Assembly: GCF_028640845.1 (NCBI RefSeq)
Contig: NC_080546.1
Span: 68,725,205-68,789,204, forward strand
From: Ahaetulla prasina
Taxonomy: Eukaryota > Chordata > Lepidosauria > Squamata > Colubridae
Reading direction: 5' to 3'
DNA: 64,000 bases
In this document: one piece after another, positions 10,777 through 19,773 of the stretch
How positions within the stretch are numbered: position 1 is the first letter of the stretch
Layout of the letters: each line of letters begins with the position of its first letter
The notes under the pieces: model-generated
The model's database searches: none
What the model saw: the letters and a program-made list of their open reading frames with translations, nothing else
Told to the model about the DNA's origin: nothing
Translations under genes and position numbers: made by a program

Positions 10777-11349
10777 TGTTGTGATCCAGGCCCAAGTAGG
10801 TAGTAGGAAACTCAGTCTGTGAAACAAACAAACAAACTGTATTTGAACAGCTGAGAATTATTTCATTGCCACCGTTCCCACCATTCCCACCGTAGTTCCA
10901 CTAAATTAAAACAAATTCCTCCCAACACAAATTCCTCAGTCCTATTGCAAACCTTGGTCCAATTAGGCAAATTGCCAAAGGCCTTTCTTGGCAAATGTTC
11001 AGAAGTCACAAAAATAAATGCAAGATGTAGATGAAGCAGAAGATGAAGCTACCAATGTTGTTTTCTGGCAAAGCTCAAACGCCAATGCTGGTCTGTTTTA
11101 AGCCTTATGGGAGGGGCCAATCATCTCTTGGCCCTTCTCCCGAGTTGTCCTTTTTGCTTGAGCTGCTCTTGCCTTCTGGCAGCTCTTCTCATACTTGCAT
11201 TAGGAACAAGCTCCTCCTGTTCCTCACTACTATCAGTCTCTGGAGGCTCTGGAGTCCGCACCTCACTCCCCGATGGCCCTGGCCTCACCTCAGCCTCATC
11301 GCTGTCCAACTCTGTTGCCAGCTCCGCAGGCTGCTGGCAGACTACAACA
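10777..11349 (-). mobile_element. Solo LTR (573 bp) with 5-bp duplication GGCTG
   Basis: The element starts TGTTGTGATCC and ends GACTACAACA, so the termini are inverted TGTTGT/ACAACA. GGCTG lies directly on both sides (10772-10776 and 11350-11354). No internal element is present, as expected after LTR-LTR recombination. On the minus strand, 11309-11121 is open for 62 codons and encodes an acidic stretch (ETDSSEEQEE) followed by a basic one (RRAARRQEQLKQK). The same design occurs in the LTR at 44892-45422. Whether the parent was Gypsy-like or a retrovirus is not clear. Confidence 0.85.
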
Positions 11350-11519
11350 GGCTGGGGCTAGCAAGAGTGCCCCAGAAACATCTCCAGGTACCTGGAGAGA
11401 CAGAATTCCTGGCCCTAGCTGGCTCAGCTAATCCACAGGCTGCAGTTAAGGGTCCGAGCAGCCATGAGGTGACTGGGGAAGAGAAGGGCTGCCTCCTGTG
11501 CTGCCCATGACCAGTCCCA

Positions 11520-11625
11520 TCACTAGGGCTTATTTTTGGGGTAGGGCTTATATTAGGCCCACCCCAAAAATCAGGCTAGGACTTATATTTGGGGTAGGTC
11601 ATGCTTTCAGAGAAACACGGAAGCT
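11520..11625. repeat. Short MITE-like fragment
   Basis: Two copies of 'gggcttat' and 'ttggggtagg' motifs flank 'gcccaccccaaaaatcaggc', and the right end is 'agagaaacacgg'. This resembles the end of a common vertebrate hAT-type MITE ('ggcttattttcggggaaac'). The boundaries and superfamily are uncertain. Confidence 0.35.
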
Positions 11626-11680
11626 AAACCACCAGTACTGATCACCAGTGAGGGTGAAAAGGCTCTTCATTGGATCTTAA

Positions 11681-12045
11681 TGTCAACGGTCCAACTAGCA
11701 AACCCAAAAGAAGTAGACACTCTCAGGATCTTTGAATTCCCAGAAGTATAACTTTATTGGATACACAATATTGAAACTGCAGAAGCAAAATCAAATATGG
11801 TACAGAGTATACTGCTTCCACTCTCACCTTTCAGCCCCAATCCAGGAGCCTTTGCAGGCAATCTCTTTCATGACAAACTATTTTTGTGTTGAATTTATTT
11901 CTTTGTCGATAAATATAAATTCAACACAGAGCTGGTTTTGTTTCTTCAGTACCAACATGATGTATCCAATAAAGTTTTACTTTTGGGAATTAAATTCTCC
12001 AGAGAGTGTTTCCTTGTTTTAGGTTTGCTAATTGGACTATTGACA
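11681..12045. repeat. Head-to-head pair of truncated LTR ends (fold-back)
   Basis: The left arm (11681 to about 11815) and right arm (about 11925-12045) are imperfect inverted copies of one LTR 3' end. They share CTTTATTGGATACA, the GAATTC/GAATT block and the outer TGTCAA/TTGACA. An exact inner hairpin, GTGTTGAATTTA/TAAATTCAACAC, lies near 11887-11928. Outside each arm TTAA follows, as at the LTR/leader junctions at 43713 and 15930, so each arm looks like a 5' LTR reading outward. The same LTR family recurs at 43713-43840. Confidence 0.65.
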
Positions 12046-13006
12046 TTAAACCAGTTCTCTTAACTCAATGTAGCCTCCTTGGATAACTCCAAGTGAGCTG
12101 TAACCTGATGATGTCTGGAACAGCACGAAAAGCTGGTGCCACAGTGAAACATCAGCACTGCCTCCTTGGGAGGCACCAGCAGTTGCCCAAGTGGGTGCTG
12201 GGGCACAGCAGTGGTAATCCGATCCAAAGTAAGAGTAGAAAAGAGGAAACAGACCCCAGTGTGTGAGGAGGAGATTGTGGCCAGATCCGTTTGCCCTGAC
12301 CTGAAGGCACGATGGCCGAGTGAAGTGGGGAAGGCAGCCAAGTTGAAGTTCCCCCTTGATCCCATATAGAGTTGCCATGACTCAAAGGAACAAATGGAAG
12401 ACCTGAAGGGCTCCAGACTGGGAAAAGCCAGGGGAGTGGAAATTCCTGACAGTGTGCTACGACCCATCTATGGAGCAACTGTATGAAAGATTCTTCATAA
12501 TGGAGATGCAGGGAGCAATGTCAATGAACCCATTGGTCCTTGGGAGTGGGTCTTGAGATGGGCCAAGTGTCAACAGCCATATCCCCTTCTCCACCCCAAA
12601 AATGGAAAGCATTGTCCAAGGAGTTGGGGCTCCCCCAATAGGAGCTGCCATCCCTCCTACAGTTGCAGGACAAGCCCAGGGAATCTCTGCAGTGGCAGGA
12701 GTCCAGGCTCAAGCAGCCCCCTGGATGGGGGCTGCCACTGGGCTACGTGCTACTTCGAGATGATCAAGAGCCTCCACCTCTAAAAGCCACATTTGATGGG
12801 AGGCCAGAGTACTCCAGTACAGTGGAGGTACAGATAAAGTTGCCTACATAAATGCCATCATTTCGAATCTAGAGGACAAGGCAGCAGAATAGGTAATGTA
12901 ATTCCATGATGAAGGAGTGCCAGAGTTGGGGAATGTGGATGCCCTCCTGGATAAATTTTGAGTCAGGTTTGGAGACATTGCCTGGACCTGCTGAGTGGAA
13001 TCCAGG
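12046..13006 (+). pseudogene. Gypsy leader and gag remnant (family G)
   Basis: This plus-strand remnant follows an LTR end. The leader begins TTAAACCAGTTCTC, matching the inverted copy at 43712-43699. The block 12320-12600 is clearly homologous, in reverse, to 43450-43150. At 12840-13000 the plus strand reads as a degraded capsid-like gag: 'NAIISNLEDKAAE', then 'FHDEGVPELGNVDALLDKF' with stops between, followed by VRFGDIA. The 58120-58440 gag has the same motif layout. Gag would form the intracellular particle; this copy is long dead. Confidence 0.65.
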
Positions 13007-13499
13007 TGTCAGGTGTGCCTCCTTTCAAAACTCAAGAAAGAAAAACCCCAACTCCATTGTTTGTAGAGAAAGGTATCTTACTGAGAATGAACTGATTGCA
13101 ACAAAAGTAAAGCAAGTTCTGAATAATAGGTGTGTCTTACACATACATGTTCCCAAATAAATTCCTCCTCCCCCCAAAGGTCAGGCAGTTGTGTCCAATC
13201 TACCTCTCCCTCAGGTGTCACGTGGGAGTCATCTTCAGATGGTTTCATTTCTCTGGTATGCATGGACCGCTAGCTGTGAGTGTTATGAGCCCGCTTCTTA
13301 GGCTTTGAATTCATTCCATTTATCTGTAGCAAGTTAAGTTTCATTTCTGCATTAACCCCCTCCCCCCAACCTATGGCAGCCGAAGCAGCTAGCTCATATT
13401 TAAAGATACATTACCCCTTCCCAATGCCTAGCATTAAAGACAGCAATAAAACAATTAGCTGAGCAATAAAACAATAAAGGCAGCATGCGGAGGCTGACA
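13007..13499 (-). mobile_element. Solo LTR (493 bp) with duplication CCAGG
   Basis: The LTR starts TGTCAGGTGTGCC and ends GGAGGCTGACA. CCAGG is found directly outside each end (13002-13006 and 13500-13504). Its 5' part aligns with the LTR at 15930-16365 (shared 'caagaaagaaaaaccccaac'), so it belongs to the same or a sister family. It is inserted in the gag remnant of another Gypsy element, and there is no internal region. Confidence 0.87.
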
Positions 13500-13639
13500 C
13501 CAGGTTCCATGCCATAAGGCAAAGAAGCCTTATGGGACTTGACTTTTAGCGTATGTATGTCTCTGTGTGTAACCGAATACATTCAGGAGTTCTGCAGCCT
13601 GGCTGGGAAACTGATAGGGTGGCTGGAACATTTACTGGT

Positions 13640-13794
13640 ATTCCACTTCTGAGATGGACAAAACTGCCTGCCCTGAGGAATTCCAGGATCATCTTCTGTT
13701 TTCAGCAAATTGAAACACTCCACATGGCCCTCCTTCCTTATTACATTCCAAAGAAGGTGAGAATACTGCAGGGCAGTTAAACATCAGGAAAAAG
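13640..13794 (-). repeat. Fragment of a D-type Gypsy LTR, left piece
   Basis: This matches 41190-41305 inside the LTR at 40944-41383: shared text includes 'ttacattccaaagaaggtgagaatactgcaggg' in parts and 'catcaggaaaaag'. The LTR text breaks off here and resumes at 16368 with 'ttataaaaatacagcttatc', so the Gypsy F remnant (13795-16365) interrupts it. Confidence 0.65.
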
Positions 13795-14622
13795 CACATC
13801 TGACGTCTTCTCGCTAAAGACTTCCCTGAGGTCCAAATAGTCCTTAGGGATTTTTTCCTCCCCCATAATGTGTTCGCTCACCGCCGCTGTCAACTCCTTT
13901 GCAGATTTGCCCATGCAAAAAGGTTTGTCCCGAAGGTGTAGGGTGGAGGGAGGAGAGGATGTAGATAAGAGAAGGAGAGGAAGGTCTGGAAAGTAAAAGA
14001 AGGTAGAAGAGGGAAGAGTGTTAAAAAGTGGGGTGGTGACTGGGCAAGCCCGACTAATTGTATATAACTGTACATTGGATGAGCTGTTTGATATGATTGT
14101 AAAAATAAAACTTTTTTATGAAAAAAAAAAAAGGTTTGTCCCTTTCTTTCCCCAGCTGGGCAGAGCAGATACGTAACCATCCCTTCTTCCAGTTCACCTG
14201 CCGGGTTCTATTTTTGGAGCCAAGGCAGTCCAAGTAAAAGGGGCCATTCCATACCAGGGACTACAATAAAACTCAAGATCTCTCGGTGATCCCCCATCCG
14301 CATCTCAACAGGTTCGGCCACAAAGTGGGCTGCCCCCCCCAGCTACTGACCCATTCAACTGGCAGAACATGATGGGCACTTTCATTGTTTTTAGTCTCAA
14401 TCCCATTTTTTCCACCACCTCTGGGCTGATGACAGACCTAGTACATCCAGAATCTAAGAGGTCTAGCATCTTCCCCTAGGCACTGGATAATGTCACCCTT
14501 AGTTCTACTGGGATGGTCATGGGGGCCCCACACTGACTTACCAGGGGGTCATCGTCGGTGTCAGTTTCACTGTCTTCTGTGGTGGTTGGAGTTCCCAACT
14601 CCCCAGACCTGGGGGAGCAAAC
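13795..14622 (-). pseudogene. Gypsy F protease and protease-RT linker, truncated
   Basis: On the minus strand, 14480-14250 carries the aspartic protease region: a 'LLDSGCTR'-like active site and 'LNGSVAGG' followed by 'AHFVAEPVEMRMGDHRE', closely like 31030-30700 of Gypsy B. At 13910-13800 the linker '[21 protein letters not shown]' is readable. The RT and everything beyond are missing: the sequence stops abruptly at 13795 against a foreign LTR. A short LINE tail (13932-14127) interrupts it. Confidence 0.75.
13932..14127 (+). mobile_element. L1-type LINE 3' end fragment with 15-bp duplication
   Basis: This 5'-truncated insertion on the plus strand ends in a poly-A tract after 'aataaaacttttttatg'. 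It is flanked by the perfect 15-bp repeat AAAAAGGTTTGTCCC (13917-13931 and 14128-14142). The length of the duplication and the tail are the signature of target-primed reverse transcription by L1-type machinery. The 3' UTR is unlike that of the L1 at 1425-6956, so it is another subfamily. Confidence 0.85.
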
Positions 14623-15776
14623 TCAATGACTTCCAACCCCCTTCAGGGCTGTCTTGCAACTCTTTGCTAGAGGCTTGTCAGCCTTCTTCCCACCAGCAGC
14701 GGTTGGTTTGGAGCCGAGTTTGGAGAAACAATCAGCAGCCCAGTGTCCCTCCTTCCCACATCGGAAGCATGCTGTGAACTTAGGCTTCGAGGCTGGCCCC
14801 TCTTTGGACACTCTATGGCCTTCTTTCTGTGAAGCAAGGGAAGGCTTGTTCCAAACTTGACCCCCACGGTAGTGATCTCTGGCCAGGTCAATTTCCACGT
14901 TGGCTGCAATCGCATACCAGTGTTGCAGGTCTCGAGGGCCCCCCCGGGAGCAGCAATCCTTGTAGACGTCCTCATTAAGCCCATCTTTATAACATTCCAT
15001 CAGGGCCTCCTGGGACCACTCCCTCATGTGGTGCAACATCTTGTGAAACTCCTAGGTGTATTCAGCTACCAATCTCTGCCCCTGAGTTATAGACTTTATC
15101 CTGATTTTGGCCTGCTGCTCAGCTAGGGGGTTCTCAAAGCGCCCTCGGAGGGCCACCATAAACTGGTCATAATTTCTCAGCGGGGAGAATTCTCATTGTG
15201 GAAGCCCACCCACCAATCAGCAGCCATCCCCTCCAGGGCCATAGTGACGCATCTCACATGGGCGGCTTCTGATGGGAAATCTCCTCCATACTCCTCCATG
15301 TGATTCCACACTTGGGTTAGGAAGAATCCCAAAGCCTTGGGATCTCCTCTGTATTTTACTGTAAGCAGAAGAACCTTTGGAATTTGATGTCTCTGGGTCC
15401 CTGCCCCCCTCACAGCGGGGGCCTGGGCTGCAGCCACAGCTTGAGCTCCAGTAGCCTGCTCTCTCTCTGGCCGAACTCTAGGGATCTCTTCTGTGCCTGC
15501 TGAAGCCTCTGCTTCCTCCCCTGGGTATTCAGTCTCCCCCCGCACTGGCAATGCATACCTTTTGTAGGCTTTACAACTTTCAAAAGCTTTTTTCAAGAGC
15601 TGCAGGGCTTGAGTCAGCAGGAGGTCATCTTTGTCTTCTTTCTGCCAAGCTGCCTCTCCACACTGGTGTCTTGTGACTGTCACCCCCAGGAGGATTTCCT
15701 CTGGAGGTTCCATCCTTCCGACGCCCAGCAACCACTTAGCTCTGACTGGCTTTTCTTCAAGCTGTAATTCTGACAT
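14623..15776 (-). pseudogene. Gypsy F gag with zinc knuckle, frameshifted
   Basis: Gag builds the retrotransposon particle and packages RNA. The N-terminal part (15776-15177) is charged, then carries the capsid-like 'PKALGFFLTQVWNHMEEYG' and 'MALEGMAADWWVGF'. A second part (15039-14623) is in another frame and contains CFRCGKEGHWAADC, a CX2CX4HX4C knuckle. Both resemble Gypsy B gag (32378-30600). There is a frameshift and stop between 15177 and 15039. The 5' LTR lies immediately to the right at 15930-16365. Confidence 0.85.
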
Positions 15777-15929
15777 CTACTCTGAAACTTTCCCAAGACA
15801 CCTGGACCAGGGATGGGTGGATCCAGCAGCCCCCATGTCTTCTTGGTCACTATCTTGGTCAGACATTCTTTGCTCAACCCCCACAATAGAGTTTTCTCTG
15901 GGATGGATGGAACGGCAGACTTTGCTTAA

Positions 15930-16365
15930 TGTCAGGTGGGCCTCCGTTCAAAACCCAAGAAAGAAAAACCCCAACTCCAGGTTTATAGAGAAAGGTGCTT
16001 TTACTGAGTATGAACTGAATGCAATGAAAGAAAAGAAAAGTCTGAGACAATAGGCGGGAAAATTAAATATCGAAAGCATCCCCAAATCCCTCCCCCTGAG
16101 GACCCAAGTTGAGTTTCCAATCGACATCTCCTTAAGATGTAATGTGGGGTGCTTCTTCAGACAGCCCCATTATCTGGTATGCCGGAACAGTTGACCTTGA
16201 CAGCTATCAGCTCTGACTGCAGCTGCTATGAAAACAGTGAGAAGTTTCCTCCCTTTTTCGAGACATCTCCACCAGCTCACTTCCCCCCCTCCCAAATACC
16301 AACAATACCTCTCCCCTCCCATTACAGTGGCAGTTGAAAGCAAGCAAGCATCACAGAGGCTGACA
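15930..16365 (-). repeat. 5' LTR of Gypsy F
   Basis: This 436-bp LTR has termini TGTCAGGTGGGCC and GAGGCTGACA. On the minus strand it is followed, 150 bases later, by the gag of 15776-14623. The primer-binding region just after the LTR reads TTAAGCAAAGTCTG. A similar AAGCAAAGTTTG follows the Gypsy D LTR at 40943. No partner LTR exists to the left, because the element is truncated there. Confidence 0.8.
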
Positions 16366-16367
16366 AG

Positions 16368-16438
16368 TTATAAAAATACAGCTTATCCCCATGCTCCCCA
16401 CTTCCTCCATTTGAATGGCAGTATCGCATTAGGGATCT
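16368..16438 (-). repeat. Fragment of a D-type Gypsy LTR, right piece
   Basis: This continues the LTR broken off at 13794: 'ttataaaaatacagcttatc' and 'gggatctgaca' match 41309-41383. It marks the right edge of the Gypsy F insertion. Confidence 0.65.
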
Positions 16439-17422
16439 GACATGCCACCCTCCTTAGAAAAAAGATAGATCCATCTATAAGAGATAAAGATTCGACTGGA
16501 AACATTGCGCCGAGACAATTGGGGAATAGTGGGCTCTGATGAGCCTCGCGAAATCCTGGGCTGACAAACCACTGTTGGGGGGGTCTTTGGACCAGATCTG
16601 TCCTGTAGGGACAGAGAAGAAAGAGAGGCACCTCGGAAGACCAAAAGGAGCAGGCAAGTTCCTCAGAGGTCAGAGGAAACTCTGACTCGGCGGCTGGGGC
16701 AGCGGCCATTGTGGCTGTCACTAAGCTGGGGCAACCAGACTAAAGTTTTGAGCAGGAATGGTGATTTCGACAGAATACTGGTACCGGGTGAGTACCAGCT
16801 CACTGGTAAAAAATATTTTTAAATTGCTAAAAGATGCCCCAGCGAAGAAATAGCAGCTAATGGGCAATGGGAAATGTTAATGGAGAGAGAAGAACAAAGC
16901 AGAAGTTTAAAGTGTCAAAGCCTGAAACGGAACTTGATTTTTGGTTTAGAATTTTTCTGGAGATATTTAAATTATTAGAAGAAGAAACCCAAAATAGCGG
17001 TGAAGAGGATTGGAAATAATTTTAAAACTTTAGAACATTGAAGGAAGAAAGTTTAAAATTAAAGCTCTACAATAGAGGGGTTTTTTTTTAACTGGATTTG
17101 GATTTTAAAATTGGAACTTGAGGAACATTAAAATAATAAGATTGAAATTGGCAAATATTGGCAATGTGGATTTAATAAATAAAATGGATTTTTTTTTTAA
17201 TGTGCTGACTGGAAGTGTGAATTGGAGAGACACATCTATGGGCGGAAAAGTACATTACAATGGTTAACTTGTATTTTAGAAAAAAAATTCTTAAAGTGAT
17301 AAGAGTGGTGGGAACTTTTGAGGAGGATTTGTTTTTGTTTAAGCTGTTTGATTTCAACATTCAAAGAAAGTGGAACATAACAAAACTTAAAATTGGAATA
17401 AAGACAACTCAGAAAAAACAAA
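16439..17422. other. Unassigned, becoming AT-rich
   Basis: The first 300 bases are G+C-rich with no recognised ORF. From about 16850 the sequence is A-rich on the plus strand and resembles a degraded LINE leader leading into the ORF1-like remnant. I cannot name it. Confidence 0.35.
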
Positions 17423-17700
17423 ATGATGCAGGAACTAATTGAAATGATTAAAACGATATGCATATCATTCAAGTTGAAAATAAATGAAATGCTTACCATG
17501 ATGCATGGAAAACCTAAACTGGATGAACTAGAGACTGTGCTGGAACATACCCAAGTGGAAGAAACCAGGAACGAGAAGCAAGAAAGTAGTATTAAAAATA
17601 AAGACATTGATTATGAAAAATTAAATGATTATGGTGGGAGTAACAATGAAAAAAGAAAGGATTTAGGAGAAAATTAATGAGAAAAAGGAAACAAATAAAG
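17423..17700 (+). pseudogene. ORF1-like coiled-coil remnant
   Basis: An 84-codon open stretch (17423-17677) rich in Lys, Glu and Asn with heptad-like spacing (IEMIKTICISFKLKINEM, LDELETVLEH). It lacks any recognisable enzyme motif. Composition and context suggest the coiled-coil part of a LINE ORF1, but similarity to the L1 ORF1 at 5306-6382 is not evident by eye. A minus-strand counterpart at 62424-62560 looks similar in character. Confidence 0.3.
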
Positions 17701-17998
17701 GGAAGAAAAGGAAAGGAGAAAAGATTAGGAATGAAGGTGAACTTTAAAGATTACATTGGGATTAACAATGACAAAAATAGAGGGGTTAAAAAGTGACAAG
17801 GAGAGAAAGAAGAGGGGAAGAGACAAAATATATACAATTCAAATGATTACACTGGGATTAACAGTGGTAAAGCAAGAAAGGTGAATAGGGGAAAAAGGAG
17901 GAGAGCAGTTGGAAATACAATGCAAACTAGGAGAGCAAGGGACTTTAAAATTAGGGGAGAAAAGGGGGAGAAAAGAAAATAAGAGGGTGGGATAAAGG

Positions 17999-18915
17999 CA
18001 GGGGTGAAATGCTCCCAGATCGGATGGGATCGCGTGATCTGGTAGCGATGGCGGCTGCTGGTTCGGAGGACCGGTAGCAAAAATCCCTGGCCCCACCCAC
18101 CCTGCCTCTGCTGAGCCGCACCATCTGCAGAGGGTTTTTTTTTTTACTTTTAAAAACCGGTTTTGCTTCAGCCAAAACAGGCCTTTAAAAGTAAAAAACA
18201 GCAGAACCTTACTTGTACTCTTACTTGTAGAAAACATGTTTGCTACAAGTAAGAGTAGAGATTCTAAGGCACTTACCTGATTACTGATGAACTCATGGCC
18301 ACAGCCCGAAAACAGTTTCAGTTTCAGCCAGACAGAATCAATCGCTCAGCTAATCTATTTCCTCGGTGATCCACTGGCTGGCTGAGGAACTCTGGGATTT
18401 GAAGTCCACAATAAAATAAAATAATAAAATAAAATAAAATTTTGGTGTGTTTCTGTAGTGTTTCATTCTAACTACACAAACACAAAAAATCTCAGAAAGC
18501 TGTATGTGGCATATTGTGTGTGTGTGTGTCGTGTGTGTGTAAAGTGTGAAAGTTGGTTTTTGAGCTTTTTGTGGCTGTGTGAAGTGCAGCTGCTTTTACA
18601 TTGTTTGTGAGTCAGTTTTGTTGTGTTGTGTGTGTGTAAGGTGTGAAAGTTGGTTTTTGAACTTTTTGTGGCTATGTGAAGTGTGAAGTGCAGCTGCTTT
18701 TACATTGTGTGTGAGTCAGTTTTGTTGTGTTGTGTGTGTGTAAAGTGTGAAAGTTGGTTTTTGGTACCTCTTATTGTTTTTTTATACTTTGTTTATTATT
18801 TTTATTATTTATTGTTATTGGCCACGCCCACCAAGCCATCTGACCACCAAGCCACGTCCATCAATTAAGCCACGCCCACAGAACCGGTAGGGAAAATTTT
18901 TAGATTTCACCCCTG
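17999..18915. mobile_element. Non-autonomous hAT-like MITE (917 bp) with 8-bp duplication
   Basis: The element starts CAGGGGTGAAAT and ends ATTTCACCCCTG, a perfect 12-bp inverted terminus. GATAAAGG is directly outside both ends (17991-17998 and 18916-18923). An 8-bp duplication is the hAT hallmark. The interior has no transposase. At about 18515-18765 it carries three tandem copies of a roughly 105-115-bp unit (tgtgtgtgtaa, gtgtgaaagttggtttttg, gcagctgcttttacattg). The right end has repeated 'gccacgccca' motifs. Confidence 0.92.
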
Positions 18916-18923
18916 GATAAAGG

Positions 18924-19773
18924 ATAATACGATTTATAACTATAAATGAATGGTACTAAATTTAATAGATGTGATTATAATATTTGGAATGTTTTTAAAG
19001 GTAATAATGGAATTCAGCTAAAGCATTTGAAATTGTATTGATGTAGAAATGAATGACTAAAGTGAATTGTAGTAATATAAATTGGGGAAAAAAGAAATGG
19101 AAAAGAGGGAAGGAAATGGATTATATATGAAAAAGGGTATGGATATCAAGATTTGTGATTGGAATATTGGTATTTAAGGAAAATATGTGAATATATATAT
19201 ATATATATATTTTAAAAAGGAATGGAAAATTGGGTTTATATACTTAAGTAAATGGTAGTATTGTATTATTTGATTAATCTGATAAAAAAGAAATGGAGAA
19301 GAGGGAAGGAAATGGGTTATATATGTATAATTGTATGAATGTTAAATATTTATAATTGGAATAATAGAACTTAGGGAAAATGTTTGAAATTATATTATGG
19401 TTAAGTTGGAAAAAAAGAAATGGAAAAGAGGGAATGAAATGGGCTATATATGTAAAAGTGTATGAAAATTAAGATTTATAACTGGAATAATGGAATCTAG
19501 GGAAAATATGTGGAATTATATAAAAAAGGAATGGAAAATTGGATTTATATATAAAGTGAATTGTAGTATGGTACCATTTGGTTAAACTGATTAAAAAAAG
19601 AAATGGAAAAGAGGGATTATGTAAAACTGCTGAATACTAAATATTTATAATTGGAATGATGGAATATAGGGAAAATATTTGAAATTATATTATATTGTGA
19701 AAAGGGAGTAATGGGAGAATATTTGAATAAGATAATTTAGAGTTAGGTATAGATTTTAAAAAATGATTGATTT
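18924..19773 (+). repeat. AT-rich degenerate tandem array
   Basis: A unit of roughly 120-150 bp recurs about four to five times: 'aaagaaatggaaaagaggga' with variants near 19090, 19288, 19417 and 19598, each followed by 'ttataattggaataatgg' and 'agggaaaatatttgaaatta'. A purely (AT)n stretch is at 19192-19210. It continues the A-rich block seen upstream of the hAT element (17700-17990). It may be the 3' or internal region of a LINE, or satellite-like DNA. There is no coding signal. Confidence 0.6.

Noticed and set aside
15631..16053. A plus-strand 140-codon gene
   Set aside because: Antisense shadow of the Gypsy F gag start and LTR.
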